This document shows, one piece after another, positions 8,473-18,297 of a DNA stretch of 64,000 nucleotides. Each line of letters begins with the position of its first letter. Within the stretch, counting starts at the first letter, position 1. The position numbers and the translations under genes were made by a program. Where the stretch lies: the NCBI RefSeq assembly GCF_017873955.1, contig NZ_JAGGKS010000001.1, forward strand, positions 620,001-684,000, written 5' to 3'. This DNA comes from Sedimentibacter acidaminivorans. GTDB taxonomy: Bacteria; Bacillota; Clostridia; Tissierellales; Sedimentibacteraceae. The notes below the pieces were generated by a model. It ran no database searches, had not been told where the DNA came from, and saw nothing but the letters and a program-made list of their open reading frames with translations.

Positions 8473-8626
8473 AAAAGTAAAAAAAATCAAAATTTTTTAA
8501 ATTATTTTTATGTACATATGACTATTGACAGTTATTAATTAATAATGTATTGTTTTATATAATACATTTATAGAAATTTATATTAAATTAACATATTAAT
8601 CTTAATTTAAAATGGGAGGTCACAAA

Positions 8627-8905
8627 ATGGATTTTATTCATGAATCAAATCGAATATACCTTAATAATGAGGATGGAAAAGCTATTGCAGAGGTTACTTT
8701 TCCTGATATTTCAAATAACGAAGTAAATATCGACCATACATTTGTTGATGGGTCGTTAAGGGGTCAAGGCATGGCAGCTAAATTAATGAAAGCGCTAGTT
8801 GATGATTTAAACAAAAAAAATAAAAAAGCTAAAGCAACTTGTTCTTATGCGGTCGAATGGTTTGAAAAGCACCCTGAACATAGTAATGTTTTAGTAGAAA
8901 AATAA
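8627..8905 (+). CDS. GNAT-like N-acetyltransferase, YjdJ/GTL3B type
   Basis: A 92-aa protein with the compact GNAT fold found in the YjdJ-type family: a strand-rich N-terminus, IDHTFVDGSLRGQGMAAKLM (the acetyl-CoA binding loop, here RGQGMA), and a C-terminal VEWFEKHPE. The catalytic substrate is unknown. The start at 8627 follows GGGAGG by 8 nt; an ATG at 8612 is too close to that site. It is transcribed divergently from hcp and ends in a 42-nt palindrome used as terminator. Confidence 0.85.
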   Translation: MDFIHESNRIYLNNEDGKAIAEVTFPDISNNEVNIDHTFVDGSLRGQGMAAKLMKALVDDLNKKNKKAKATCSYAVEWFEKHPEHSNVLVEK

Positions 8906-8921
8906 GTTATATTAGTTCTAC

Positions 8922-8963
8922 AAATGAAAAACCTATGATATTAATATCATAGGTTTTTCATTT
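8922..8963. terminator. Bidirectional terminator (42-nt palindrome)
   Basis: Two 20-nt perfectly complementary arms around a 2-nt centre, with T-rich flanks on both strands, lie between the converging GNAT and glutathione peroxidase genes. Confidence 0.85.
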
Positions 8964-8999
8964 TAGTCATAAATTATTTACTATCTATTTTATATATTT

Positions 9000-9530
9000 T
9001 TATAGGAGTTTTGCAATATGTTCATCTATTTCTTCTGGTTTTATATTTGGCGCAAACCTAGCTACTACATTTCCTTCTTTATCAATCAAAAATTTTGTAA
9101 AGTTCCATTTTATATCATTTTCGCCTATCCCCATTATATAATCTTTTACTTTTGCTAAAAACCCTACAGTTCCTTCATTTCTAGTTTCATCTATTGAAGA
9201 TTTTAAGTATGTATATAATGGTTCAGCATCTTTTCCATTAACATCTATTTTTGAAAATTGATCAAAAGAAACACCAAAGTTTAATTTGCAAAATCCAGCT
9301 ATTTCATCATTTGTACCTGGTGCTTGAGCTAAAAACTGATTGCTTGGAAAATCTAATATTTCAAACCCTTTATCTTTATATTTTTCATAAAGAGCTTCAA
9401 GTCCATCATATTGTGGTGTAAATCCACATCCAGTAGCACCGTTTACTATTAACAATACCTTTCCCTTGTATCTATCTAAAGAAACCTCGTTATTCTCTAT
9501 ATCTTTTACTTTAAAATCATATATTTTCAT
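9000..9530 (-). CDS. Glutathione peroxidase family thiol peroxidase (Cys type)
   Basis: A 176-aa thioredoxin-fold peroxidase. The catalytic tetrad is visible: C35 in NGATGCGFTPQY, Q65 in FPSNQF, and W142-N143 in IKWNFTKF. Because the active residue is cysteine, coded by a normal codon, this is not the selenocysteine form. Bacterial enzymes of this class usually take electrons from thioredoxin rather than glutathione. The start at 9530 follows GGAGG by 6 nt. It is monocistronic, with the palindromic terminator at 8922-8963. Confidence 0.93.
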   Translation of the reverse strand: MKIYDFKVKDIENNEVSLDRYKGKVLLIVNGATGCGFTPQYDGLEALYEKYKDKGFEILDFPSNQFLAQAPGTNDEIAGFCKLNFGVSFDQFSKIDVNGKDAEPLYTYLKSSIDETRNEGTVGFLAKVKDYIMGIGENDIKWNFTKFLIDKEGNVVARFAPNIKPEEIDEHIAKLL

Positions 9531-9610
9531 TTTATCCTCCATATTATTACTAAATTTATTTTGTATATGTATTATATTTACCCTTTTTTCATGACTCTAA
9601 CCAAATTTAT

Positions 9611-11356
9611 TTAATTCCAAGTCAATTTTTCTAATTCAATATGATTTCTATACCAATCATCACTTTTTAATAAAGTTTCAGGTGTTCCTGAATTTTTAAT
9701 TTTTCCATTCTCCAAAATTATTATCTTATCTGATGATATCATTGATGATAATCTATGGGATATAGTAAGTATCGAATGATTTTGACTAGCTTTTTGTAAT
9801 ACTGTTATAATCTTTTCCTCTGTTATTGAATCAAGACTAGCTGTAATTTCATCAAGAAGCAAAATTGGTGGGTTAGTTACTATAGCCCTTGCAATAGCAA
9901 GTAACTGCTTTTGTCCTTGTGAAAAAAGATTATCTTTTTTAACTTCTGTATTATAGCCATTTTCAAGCGTTTTAATATAATCGGTTAGCCCTACAAAATC
10001 CAAAGATTCTTTTACTTGTTCAAATGTAACACTATTGTCTTTTAGACTTATTTGTTCAGCTACAGTACCACTAAGCATAGGAAAACTTTGGTCTACATAT
10101 CCAAATATTTTTCTTTTTTCACTATTAGGTATATTGTAAACATTTATTCCATTTATAGTAATACTGCCTTTTGATGGTTTTAAAAGGCCCATTGCTAGTT
10201 TAAATAACGTTGATTTTCCTACTCCTGTTCTACCTACAAAAGTTATTCTTTCTAAAGGTTTTATTTTAAAATCAATATTTTCTAATACATTTTTATCATC
10301 TTCATAATTAAATGTTACATTATTAAAAGATAGTGATAAATTATTGCTACCTAAAATATTAGTTAAATCCACGCTATCCTTAGCATCTTCTGATATTTCA
10401 TAAAATTCATTTACTCTATAAATTCCTGATATAGACTGCTGTATGTTTTGCAACTCCATGCCTAGATTTTCAATAGGTGTGAATAAGTTAGAAATTAATT
10501 CAATTGATGCAGCAATCATGCCTACTGAAACACCTAAAAAATTCAATTGTTCAGATGATAATATAACAATTAATGCTATAATTAAAGACCGTATTACCAA
10601 TATTATAGGCGAAAATATCGAATCATAAAAAGTTACTCGTTCAATTGTTTCATAATTATCAACTAAATACTCATTATAATTACTTTCCATGTAGCTTTCT
10701 TTACTAAATAATTTAATCATTCTTATATTTTTTACACTTTCAGAAATATGATTGTTTACTTTTGAAACTGATACTAAATTATCTATTTGTGCTTTTAACA
10801 TTCTTTTCTGAAAGAATCTTGTTATATAATAAATTATAGGCAATAACAAAACTGCAATAATACCAAGCTTTACGCTAAACAACCATATCGATACAACTAC
10901 ACCTATAATTTTAAAGCAATCAATAATCATTCCAATTATTACGCTTGTAAACATAGAATTAATTGCATCAACATCATTTGTAAAATTTGAAACAATTTTT
11001 CCGGATTCATTTTTAGAAAAAAACATTGCATTTATCTTTTCAAGTTTTTCCATCATTTTCATACGGACTTCTTTTGTAATTTTTTGGCCTATTATTGTTA
11101 ATAGAGTTTCTTTAGCTAAATCAAACAATCCAATTAAAAATATCGCTCCCATATAAAGATATGCTAATAAAAGTAACCCTTCATTATTTCTTGGTGCCAA
11201 ATTATTATCTATAATATACCTTAATATTTGCGGTGGAAGTAGACTAGAAATAACAAAAGCAAAAATAATAAATATCATCAATAAAATTATGGAAAAATTC
11301 TTTTTAATTACACTTTTTATTGATTCTCTCACTAAACTATTCTTCTCCATTCTCAT
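9611..11356 (-). CDS. ABC exporter half-transporter, subunit 2
   Basis: About 581 aa: an N-terminal exporter membrane domain with six predicted helices (residues about 20-310) and a C-terminal ATPase. Walker A is GRTGVGKST, the signature is FSQGQKQLLA (changed from LSGGQ), Walker B is ILLLDEITASLD with the catalytic glutamate present, and the H-loop is TISHR. It overlaps the upstream half-transporter gene by about 20 bp and probably pairs with it. Together they resemble heterodimeric multidrug or peptide exporters of the BmrCD/TM287-288 kind. The start may be ATG 11356 or ATG 11350. The substrate is not evident. Confidence 0.9.
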   Translation of the reverse strand: MRMEKNSLVRESIKSVIKKNFSIILLMIFIIFAFVISSLLPPQILRYIIDNNLAPRNNEGLLLLAYLYMGAIFLIGLFDLAKETLLTIIGQKITKEVRMKMMEKLEKINAMFFSKNESGKIVSNFTNDVDAINSMFTSVIIGMIIDCFKIIGVVVSIWLFSVKLGIIAVLLLPIIYYITRFFQKRMLKAQIDNLVSVSKVNNHISESVKNIRMIKLFSKESYMESNYNEYLVDNYETIERVTFYDSIFSPIILVIRSLIIALIVILSSEQLNFLGVSVGMIAASIELISNLFTPIENLGMELQNIQQSISGIYRVNEFYEISEDAKDSVDLTNILGSNNLSLSFNNVTFNYEDDKNVLENIDFKIKPLERITFVGRTGVGKSTLFKLAMGLLKPSKGSITINGINVYNIPNSEKRKIFGYVDQSFPMLSGTVAEQISLKDNSVTFEQVKESLDFVGLTDYIKTLENGYNTEVKKDNLFSQGQKQLLAIARAIVTNPPILLLDEITASLDSITEEKIITVLQKASQNHSILTISHRLSSMISSDKIIILENGKIKNSGTPETLLKSDDWYRNHIELEKLTWN

Positions 11357-13100
11357 CACCTACAGCACATTGCAAATTATAAATTGTTTGATATAATTTA
11401 GAGTTTTCCATAAATTCATTGTGCTTTCCGTACTCAACTGTTTTATCATTATGCAATAATATAATATGGTTTATTTTACGAAAAATAGTTAGTCTATGCG
11501 AAATTAATATTATTAAGCTTTCACTATAATTTTTCCTTAAGTTATCAATTATTTTTTCTTCTGTTTGCATATCAACAGCAGAAAAGGGATCATCCAAAAT
11601 AATAATTTTATTTTTATTTAGTAACGCCCTTGCAAGTGCTATTCTTGATTGTTGACCTCCGCTTAATCTTACTCCTCCATTACCAACTAATGTATTTTCT
11701 CTATTTGGCATCTCATTTAAATCTATATCAAAGCATACATCTTTCAAAACTTGAGATATATCCTTTTGATTTCCTAGCGTTATGTTATTATATATAGAGT
11801 CAGACAATAGTTGCGGCTTATGACCTAAATATGAAATTATTTGACTTCTTTCATAGTCTGAATAATCGTTTAGCTCCTTATTATCTATTTTAATACTTCC
11901 AATGTATGGATAAATACCTAAAAGAGAAATACCTAGAGTAGACTTTCCCGAAACTATCGGACCTGTAACCCCAATTATTTCGCCATTTTTCCCGCTAAAA
12001 GTAATGTTATCAATGATATTATTTTTACCTAGAGGGTATATAAAACTTAGATTGTTAACATCAAAATTTGTATTATGTACATCAAAATCCATAGTTTTGT
12101 CTTTAATACTATATTCTGCGAGATATGGCTTTATCCGCTTCCAAGATACTTGAGATTTTTGTATTGAATTAAATAATTTAGCTGCACTACTTGTTTTTCT
12201 TGACATGGCACTAAACATCAAAATATATGTAGTAAAATTTCCTACCGTCCAAACACCACTAATTACATTTTTACCACCGAAATAAATAACGATTATTACT
12301 CCAAACATTGCAATAACATTGTATACAGGCCTCATCGAATTTTCTATTAAATTTGCTTTAATTGCTTTGTTGTATAAATCCTCTAACTCTTCGTTATATA
12401 TAATTCTATTCTTTGATTCCATACCGTTTATACGATACAAAATTGCATTTTCTATGGTATTATATGTTATATCTGTAACTTTACTAATTTTGCTTCGATA
12501 CTGCGTAGAATACTTATAAATAACCACTTTTAATTTATCTGCAAGCAACATGGCTGCAGGAATAAAAATCATTGATAGTAATGTTATTTTAAAATCATAC
12601 ATAATCATTGAAACTACATATGTAATCATCATTACACCTGTATCAAAAATCTCTGTTGAGAATTTTCTCATTCCCTCAACGCATAATTGAACATCCGAAA
12701 TTACTCTAGTCATTAAGTTTCCAGTGTTTTCTTCATCTAATTCAGCGGCTGATTTATGCAGTATGTTATTATAAATCATAAACCTCATAGTCGCGCTTGT
12801 GGTGTTAGCAAAACGTCTAATATAAAACCGTTTAAAATATCTGAATATTTGTATTGATGCTATTATAATAACAAATGAGGCCGCTACAATAACAATTGAA
12901 TTCATACTATTCCCATTAACAATTGCATCTATTAGTTTCCCTTGATAAATTGGACCTAATACTATTGAAATATCATAGGCTAAACCGAATATTATTATTA
13001 AAGATACAATAATTTTTTCTTTTTTCCAATAATTAATTATTTTATCTGGTTCTTTCATAGGATTAACTTTTAAATTTACCATTACATATTCCTCTCTCAT
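11337..13100 (-). CDS. ABC exporter half-transporter, subunit 1
   Basis: About 587 aa with the same layout: membrane domain, then ATPase with Walker A GPIVSGKST, a canonical signature LSGGQQSRIALARA, and Walker B IIILDDPFSAVD in which the catalytic glutamate is replaced by aspartate. In a dimer with the downstream subunit this gives one consensus site (its LSGGQ plus the partner's DE) and one degenerate site. That asymmetry is typical of heterodimeric exporters. Two starts are possible: ATG 13100 with AAGGA upstream, or ATG 13082 with GAGAGG. It is the first gene of the pair. Confidence 0.9.
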   Translation of the reverse strand: MREEYVMVNLKVNPMKEPDKIINYWKKEKIIVSLIIIFGLAYDISIVLGPIYQGKLIDAIVNGNSMNSIVIVAASFVIIIASIQIFRYFKRFYIRRFANTTSATMRFMIYNNILHKSAAELDEENTGNLMTRVISDVQLCVEGMRKFSTEIFDTGVMMITYVVSMIMYDFKITLLSMIFIPAAMLLADKLKVVIYKYSTQYRSKISKVTDITYNTIENAILYRINGMESKNRIIYNEELEDLYNKAIKANLIENSMRPVYNVIAMFGVIIVIYFGGKNVISGVWTVGNFTTYILMFSAMSRKTSSAAKLFNSIQKSQVSWKRIKPYLAEYSIKDKTMDFDVHNTNFDVNNLSFIYPLGKNNIIDNITFSGKNGEIIGVTGPIVSGKSTLGISLLGIYPYIGSIKIDNKELNDYSDYERSQIISYLGHKPQLLSDSIYNNITLGNQKDISQVLKDVCFDIDLNEMPNRENTLVGNGGVRLSGGQQSRIALARALLNKNKIIILDDPFSAVDMQTEEKIIDNLRKNYSESLIILISHRLTIFRKINHIILLHNDKTVEYGKHNEFMENSKLYQTIYNLQCAVGDENGEE

Positions 13101-13349
13101 TAATATCCTTCTTAAAAGATAATATCATGATGTAGCACTAATTTCAATTTATTAACTGATTATCGGTTACAAATAAAATGTAATTATATTTTAATTGTAA
13201 CTATTTTTTACTATAACTAATAATTTTAACTAAACTAATATTTTTATATGCCGATATATAATTATAATAATACATAGTTAATTAAATTAATCATATTTAG
13301 CATAAATTTAATGTAACATGTATTATAAAAAAATGGAGGACAACAATAT

Positions 13350-15026
13350 ATGAATAAATTTAAAAACATGAAAATTTCCAAAAAACTAATTACTGGATTT
13401 TTGGTTATTTCTATCATTGCAACTTTTATAGGTGTAGTAGGTATTTTTGGTATACAAGTAATTGATAATGCTGATACAAAACTATATGAATTGCAGACTA
13501 AGCCCTTAGAGAATATATTTAATGTAATTGATAGTGTAGCTGAAATGAGAATTCAATTAAGAAATGCTGTAATTAATGTTGATAATAAAGCGGCTTTAAA
13601 AGCTTCAGAAGATGCTTTTAATTCTTATCTTGAAATCTATAGGAATAATGTTATAAAATATGAAGCAACTATAAATTCAAGCGGAAGCAAAGCATTATAT
13701 GCAGAAGCAAAAAAAATATTTGAAGAAAATTTTATTCCTGCATCAAGAGAAGTTTATAGATTAGCTAATTTAGGTGATCCAAAAGGTGCATATAAAGCAA
13801 TTACTGATGAAACGGATATCACAGTAAAGATGCTTAAGAATTTTGATCAATGTCAAAATAACAGAGTTAATGATGCTAAAGAAACTAGTGATTCAAATCA
13901 CAAGCTTGCAGTTATCTTGACAATTGTATTAGTCATAGTAATTATCATAGGAGTAGCATCTTCTATTCTATTAGGAATTTATATATCTAGGATGATAAGC
14001 AAACCTATTGTTAAAATGGTTGAGGCAGCAAATAAACTTGCAATAGGTAATACAGATGTAGATGTATATGTAGATAGCAAAGATGAAGTAGGAATACTTG
14101 CTCAATCCTTTAATAAAATGATTGAAGGTATTAAAGAACAAGTTAATATTGTTTCTATAATTTCGGAAGGAAATTTATCTATTAAAGTAAACCCACGTTC
14201 TGAAGAGGATATTATGGCGATTTCACTTGATAAAACTATTAATCAGCTTAATGAAATATTTTATGATATTAATCAAGCATCAATACAAGTATCCGAAGGC
14301 TCTGATCAAGTATCTTATGGTGCTCAAGCCCTTTCCCAAGGTGCAACCGAACAAGCAAGTACAATTGAAGAACTTTCTGCATCTATAAACGAGGTTTCAT
14401 CTCAAGTTAATTTAAATAATGAAACTGTGAAATTGGCAACAAAATATACTGAATTAGCTGGTGCTGGCGTAACTCAAAGCAACGAACAAATGTCAGATAT
14501 GCTTATGGCCATGAAAGATATAGATAATTCATCACGTGAAATATCAAAAATCATAAAGGTTATTGATGATATTGCATTTCAAACAAATATATTAGCACTT
14601 AATGCAGCAGTTGAAGCCGCTAGAGCAGGGGCAGCCGGCAAAGGGTTTGCAGTCGTTGCGGATGAAGTTCGAAACTTAGCATCAAAGAGTGCAGATGCTG
14701 CAAAGCAAACAACTGCATTAATTGAAGGCTCCATTATAATAGTGAATACCGGAGCAAAAATTGCTGAGAAAACAGCAAAATGTCTATCTGAAGTAGTACA
14801 AAATGCAAGTCATGTATCAGTAAATATGGAAAAAATAGCATTGGCATCTAATGAACAAGCAAATTCTATCAATCAAATTAATGTAGGCATTGAACAAATT
14901 TCATCAGTTATACAAACTAACTCTGCGACAGCAGAAGAAAGTGCAGCAGCGAGTGAAGAATTATCAAGTCAAGCTAGTCTGCTTAAAGAGCAAATTTCAG
15001 TATTTAAACTTAGAAAATCAGAGTAA
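13350..15026 (+). CDS. Methyl-accepting chemotaxis protein (4HB sensor)
   Basis: A 558-aa membrane chemoreceptor. There is a transmembrane helix near residues 14-34, an extracellular four-helix-bundle type sensor region to about 185, a second helix near 188-212, then HAMP ([18 protein letters not shown]) and the signalling domain with the highly conserved hairpin tip [40 protein letters not shown]. There is no C-terminal CheR pentapeptide. The start follows GGAGG by 10 nt. It is monocistronic and no chemotaxis kinase genes are in the window. The ligand is unknown. A second receptor at 32957-34705 shares the C-terminal domain but has a different sensor. Confidence 0.93.
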   Translation: MNKFKNMKISKKLITGFLVISIIATFIGVVGIFGIQVIDNADTKLYELQTKPLENIFNVIDSVAEMRIQLRNAVINVDNKAALKASEDAFNSYLEIYRNNVIKYEATINSSGSKALYAEAKKIFEENFIPASREVYRLANLGDPKGAYKAITDETDITVKMLKNFDQCQNNRVNDAKETSDSNHKLAVILTIVLVIVIIIGVASSILLGIYISRMISKPIVKMVEAANKLAIGNTDVDVYVDSKDEVGILAQSFNKMIEGIKEQVNIVSIISEGNLSIKVNPRSEEDIMAISLDKTINQLNEIFYDINQASIQVSEGSDQVSYGAQALSQGATEQASTIEELSASINEVSSQVNLNNETVKLATKYTELAGAGVTQSNEQMSDMLMAMKDIDNSSREISKIIKVIDDIAFQTNILALNAAVEAARAGAAGKGFAVVADEVRNLASKSADAAKQTTALIEGSIIIVNTGAKIAEKTAKCLSEVVQNASHVSVNMEKIALASNEQANSINQINVGIEQISSVIQTNSATAEESAAASEELSSQASLLKEQISVFKLRKSE

Positions 15027-15051
15027 CTCTTCCCTTACGGTCGAAAAAATA

Positions 15052-15083
15052 AAAATCCTCTTGAAAATCTTCAAGAGGATTTT
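15052..15083. terminator. Bidirectional terminator
   Basis: A 13-bp perfect stem (AAAATCCTCTTGA and complement) with a 6-nt loop lies between the converging chemoreceptor and SLH-protein genes, with A/T runs on both sides. Confidence 0.85.
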
Positions 15084-15114
15084 ATGCTTAAAAGCTTAAA
15101 TTTTATAATAACTA

Positions 15115-16794
15115 TTAATCTTCATTTACTGTTATTTCAATAATTCCCTCATAGGAAATACCCTCTTCATCATAAGCTGTATAAGCGATATCTACTGTTC
15201 CGTCAAAATTAGTGTATGGTACAAAAGTAACTTTAGAGATATACTTACTTGAATCAACAAAATATTTACCACTTTCCGTTACTACAGATTTATAATTTGA
15301 TGTTTCTGAGTAATCATAATATAATTTACCTTCATTTCTAGCAGGAAGAATAAACTTCACATAGTTTAAGTCATTATCAGTTTCTTCTTCTAATACATCT
15401 ATAAAATCTTCTTCATCAAAAGTGAAACTATTATTTTCATCAGTTTCATATTCTATTGTATCTAAAGAAGAATTATTTTCCTCAACAACTATTTTAATTA
15501 TTCCTGTATAGGAGTCGCCATCTTCGTCATATGCTGTATATTTTATTGATACAGTTCCAGCATAATTAGTTTTAGCTACAAAAGTCACGTCTGAAATATT
15601 TGGGTCAGAATTATCATAATATTTAATAGTTGACTTAACTAAAGAATCATAATTTGTTGCTGAATTATAATCATAATATAGTTTACCATAAGATGTTGAA
15701 GGAAGCGTAAACTTCACATATTCAAATTCCTCATCATCAGTTGCATCTTCAAATGCATCAACTATATCATCTTCATCTAATGTTAATACAGTATTTTCTA
15801 TAATCTTATATTCTATAGTATCTAAAGAAAAATTATTTTCCTCAACAACTATTTTAATTATTCCTGTATAGTAATCGCCATCTTCGTCATATGCTGTATA
15901 TTTTATTGATACAGTTCCAGCATAATTAGTTTTAGGTACAAAAGTCACGTCTGAAATATTCGGGTCAGAATTATCATAATATTCAGTAGTTGACTTAACT
16001 AAAGAATCATAATTTGTTGCTGAATTATAATCATAATATAGTTTACCATAAGATGTTGAAGGAAGCGTAAACTTCACATATTCAAATTCCTCATCATCAG
16101 TTGCATCTTCAAATGCATCAACTATATCATCTTCATCTAATGTTAATACAGTGTTTTCTTTGATTGTGTATTCAATAGTATCTATATTAGTATCTTCAAC
16201 TTCTTCTCCATTATATTCATCTCCCGTCAAAACATAATAAAGCATATTGGCAATATCACTTCTAGTTGCATATTCATCAAGTTCAGTATCATCGTATAAA
16301 TCTTCTAAATCTACATCTTCAACTTTAACATTGCTATTAACAACAGCAGCAGAACGTTCAATTAGCAAAATTGCTTCATTTATAGTAACATAGTTTTTAG
16401 GGTTAAATGTTTTATTGCCATTACCTTTAGCTATACCTAAAGATTTTGCAGCAACAATAGCATCATAGTAATAACTTCCATATTCTACATCTTCAAAATT
16501 CTCTACATATTTATTAATGATAGTATTTATATTAAAAGCTCTAACCATCATAACCGTGATATCTCCACGTTTTACATAATCATCAAACCCAAAATCATTA
16601 TTTCCATATCCCTTAATAATACCCTTTTCTTTCATAAAATTAGCTGATGTATTATAATCAAAATTATATCTTGCTAATTTTTTTGCTTGCCCAGGTGGTA
16701 ACTTATCTTTCGGTCCAGCAAATGCTGCAAATGTTAAAGTAAAACTAAAAACTACCACAAGTGTAACTACACGTAAAATCTTTTTCTTATTCAT
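15115..16794 (-). CDS. SLH-domain surface protein with tandem cadherin-like repeats
   Basis: A 559-aa exported protein. The signal peptide (MNKKKILRVVTLVVVF..., cleavage near AAFAG) is followed by two clear and one weak S-layer homology segments at about residues 50-190 (GIIKGYGNNDFGFDDYVKRG; LGIAKGNGNKTFNPKNYVT). These bind cell-wall polymers. The C-terminal two thirds hold three repeats of about 115-120 residues, each beginning DTIEY and ending in YTAYDEDG and a strand-rich tail, which look like Ig/cadherin-type domains rich in Asp and Glu. The first two repeats are nearly identical; the third is diverged. The start follows GGAGG by 7 nt. Its role is probably structural or adhesive. Confidence 0.85.
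   Translation of the reverse strand: MNKKKILRVVTLVVVFSFTLTFAAFAGPKDKLPPGQAKKLARYNFDYNTSANFMKEKGIIKGYGNNDFGFDDYVKRGDITVMMVRAFNINTIINKYVENFEDVEYGSYYYDAIVAAKSLGIAKGNGNKTFNPKNYVTINEAILLIERSAAVVNSNVKVEDVDLEDLYDDTELDEYATRSDIANMLYYVLTGDEYNGEEVEDTNIDTIEYTIKENTVLTLDEDDIVDAFEDATDDEEFEYVKFTLPSTSYGKLYYDYNSATNYDSLVKSTTEYYDNSDPNISDVTFVPKTNYAGTVSIKYTAYDEDGDYYTGIIKIVVEENNFSLDTIEYKIIENTVLTLDEDDIVDAFEDATDDEEFEYVKFTLPSTSYGKLYYDYNSATNYDSLVKSTIKYYDNSDPNISDVTFVAKTNYAGTVSIKYTAYDEDGDSYTGIIKIVVEENNSSLDTIEYETDENNSFTFDEEDFIDVLEEETDNDLNYVKFILPARNEGKLYYDYSETSNYKSVVTESGKYFVDSSKYISKVTFVPYTNFDGTVDIAYTAYDEEGISYEGIIEITVNED
15458..16177 (-). repeat. Two 360-bp near-identical tandem repeats inside the SLH gene
   Basis: Units 15458-15817 and 15818-16177 differ at about 14 positions by my count, and six of those are in the last 25 bp. 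The period of 360 bp is exactly 120 codons, so the reading frame is kept. A third, diverged unit lies at about 15115-15457. Confidence 0.9.
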
Positions 16795-17007
16795 TATACT
16801 ACCTCCAAATTTAACTTATATAAATTGTATATCAATCTATGTTGATGTTCATACATTGAATTAGTACATACTATATATATGTACAGTTTCCTCTTTTATC
16901 ACTCCTAACTTTATCATTTTACTTTTACTTATAAGTAACATGCCACTATTAAAAGTTTCGAAGATAATAGTTAAATTTTGGGGGTAGAAGATAAATTTTT
17001 AATAAAA

Positions 17008-18180
17008 TTAATTATTCTTGTAAATTGTTACTTTGTTTTTACCTGTTTTTTTTGAAATATACATTGCTTGGTCAGCACATTCGATTAAATTTTCTGCACT
17101 CATATTAGGTTTCCATTCCACAATTCCAATACTTAAAGAAATTTTTATATCAATTCCCACATTAATTAAATCCAAATTAGAAATTTTGTCTAGAATTCTT
17201 TGCCCAATTAGAAATGCATGTTCCTTTGTTGTTTCTGGTAGAATAACTATAAATTCATCTCCACCATACCTAGAACATATATCTACACCTCTCATATTCT
17301 CTTGCATGATATTTGCAACGGACTTTAGAACCTTATCACCTATAATATGACCTCTATGATCATTAATATATTTAAAATCATCTATGTCTATCATAAAAAC
17401 ACAAAAGACTTTTTCTTTAAATAGTGAATCCCTTATTATAAAATCAAGCTCACTTTCATAATAATTTTTACTATATAATCCAGTCAAATAATCAGTCTCT
17501 AAAGATTTAGCTCTCATCCTTAATATCCTATCGACAAAAACAGTTATCAAAAAAATTATTATAAAAATAGCTGTGAGAATAATAGCTTTAATACTATTTA
17601 TAATTTTATCTATATAAGATAATGAAATATCAACTCCTGCTAACGCAATTACTTCACCGCTTTTTTTATCAATTATAGGTGCAAAGCCGGAAATTAGTTC
17701 TCCCCAAACTGGATTATTTACTAACTTTGTTGAAACTGTAATCTTTTCATCAAATACCATTCGTTCTTCTTCATACAAAATATCTATGTATCCTAATGGT
17801 GAAAACAATTTGCTTTCTTGTTTCTCCCCATCAAAAATATAAGCTAATTCTGTATTAGATACTCTTTTTTCAACATAAACAAAAGAAACTCCAGTTTTCT
17901 CCTTTATATCTCGAAATGTTTCTTGCATTTTTTCATAATATGTTTCATCATAACTTCCTTTTATATATTTGCCGTTTGATGCTAGTTCCTTAAAAGGTTC
18001 TATATCCTGTTCAATAAAGCTTGCAACTGAACTGGCTATATTCATGGCACTTTTACCTAGTTCACTTATAATTACTCCCTTTATATCTTGATAAATCAAA
18101 AGAACTGGCAATGTTAAAATCATCGTTATTACTATAAAAATAAATATAAAATTTAAAACTCTACTTTTATATATCCTCAC
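17008..18180 (-). CDS. Membrane diguanylate cyclase (sensor + GGDEF)
   Basis: A 390-aa protein with a transmembrane helix near residues 10-30, an extracellular Cache-like sensor region, a second helix near 195-217, and a C-terminal GGDEF domain that makes cyclic di-GMP from GTP. The active site is intact (YGGDEF), with the metal aspartate in MIDIDDFKYIND. An allosteric inhibitory site RxxD (RGVD) lies five residues before GGDEF, so product inhibition is expected. The start is GTG at 18180 with AAAGG about 10 nt upstream. It stands alone. The signal sensed is unknown. Confidence 0.92.
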   Translation of the reverse strand: MRIYKSRVLNFIFIFIVITMILTLPVLLIYQDIKGVIISELGKSAMNIASSVASFIEQDIEPFKELASNGKYIKGSYDETYYEKMQETFRDIKEKTGVSFVYVEKRVSNTELAYIFDGEKQESKLFSPLGYIDILYEEERMVFDEKITVSTKLVNNPVWGELISGFAPIIDKKSGEVIALAGVDISLSYIDKIINSIKAIILTAIFIIIFLITVFVDRILRMRAKSLETDYLTGLYSKNYYESELDFIIRDSLFKEKVFCVFMIDIDDFKYINDHRGHIIGDKVLKSVANIMQENMRGVDICSRYGGDEFIVILPETTKEHAFLIGQRILDKISNLDLINVGIDIKISLSIGIVEWKPNMSAENLIECADQAMYISKKTGKNKVTIYKNN

Positions 18181-18297
18181 GACTTCACTACCTTTGCTAT
18201 AATATCAATCAAGATTTAATATTTTTATTTACAAATAATAAATATATTAAATTATAATTACAAAAGTATTATATAAGTAAATATATATATTGTCAAT

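Noticed and set aside
9000-9530. Possible selenocysteine glutathione peroxidase
   Set aside because: The active-site residue C35 is encoded by a normal cysteine codon and the frame has no internal TGA.
13101-13349. Cyclic-di-GMP riboswitch upstream of the chemoreceptor gene
   Set aside because: The conserved GEMM blocks are absent from this region and also from 16795-17007.
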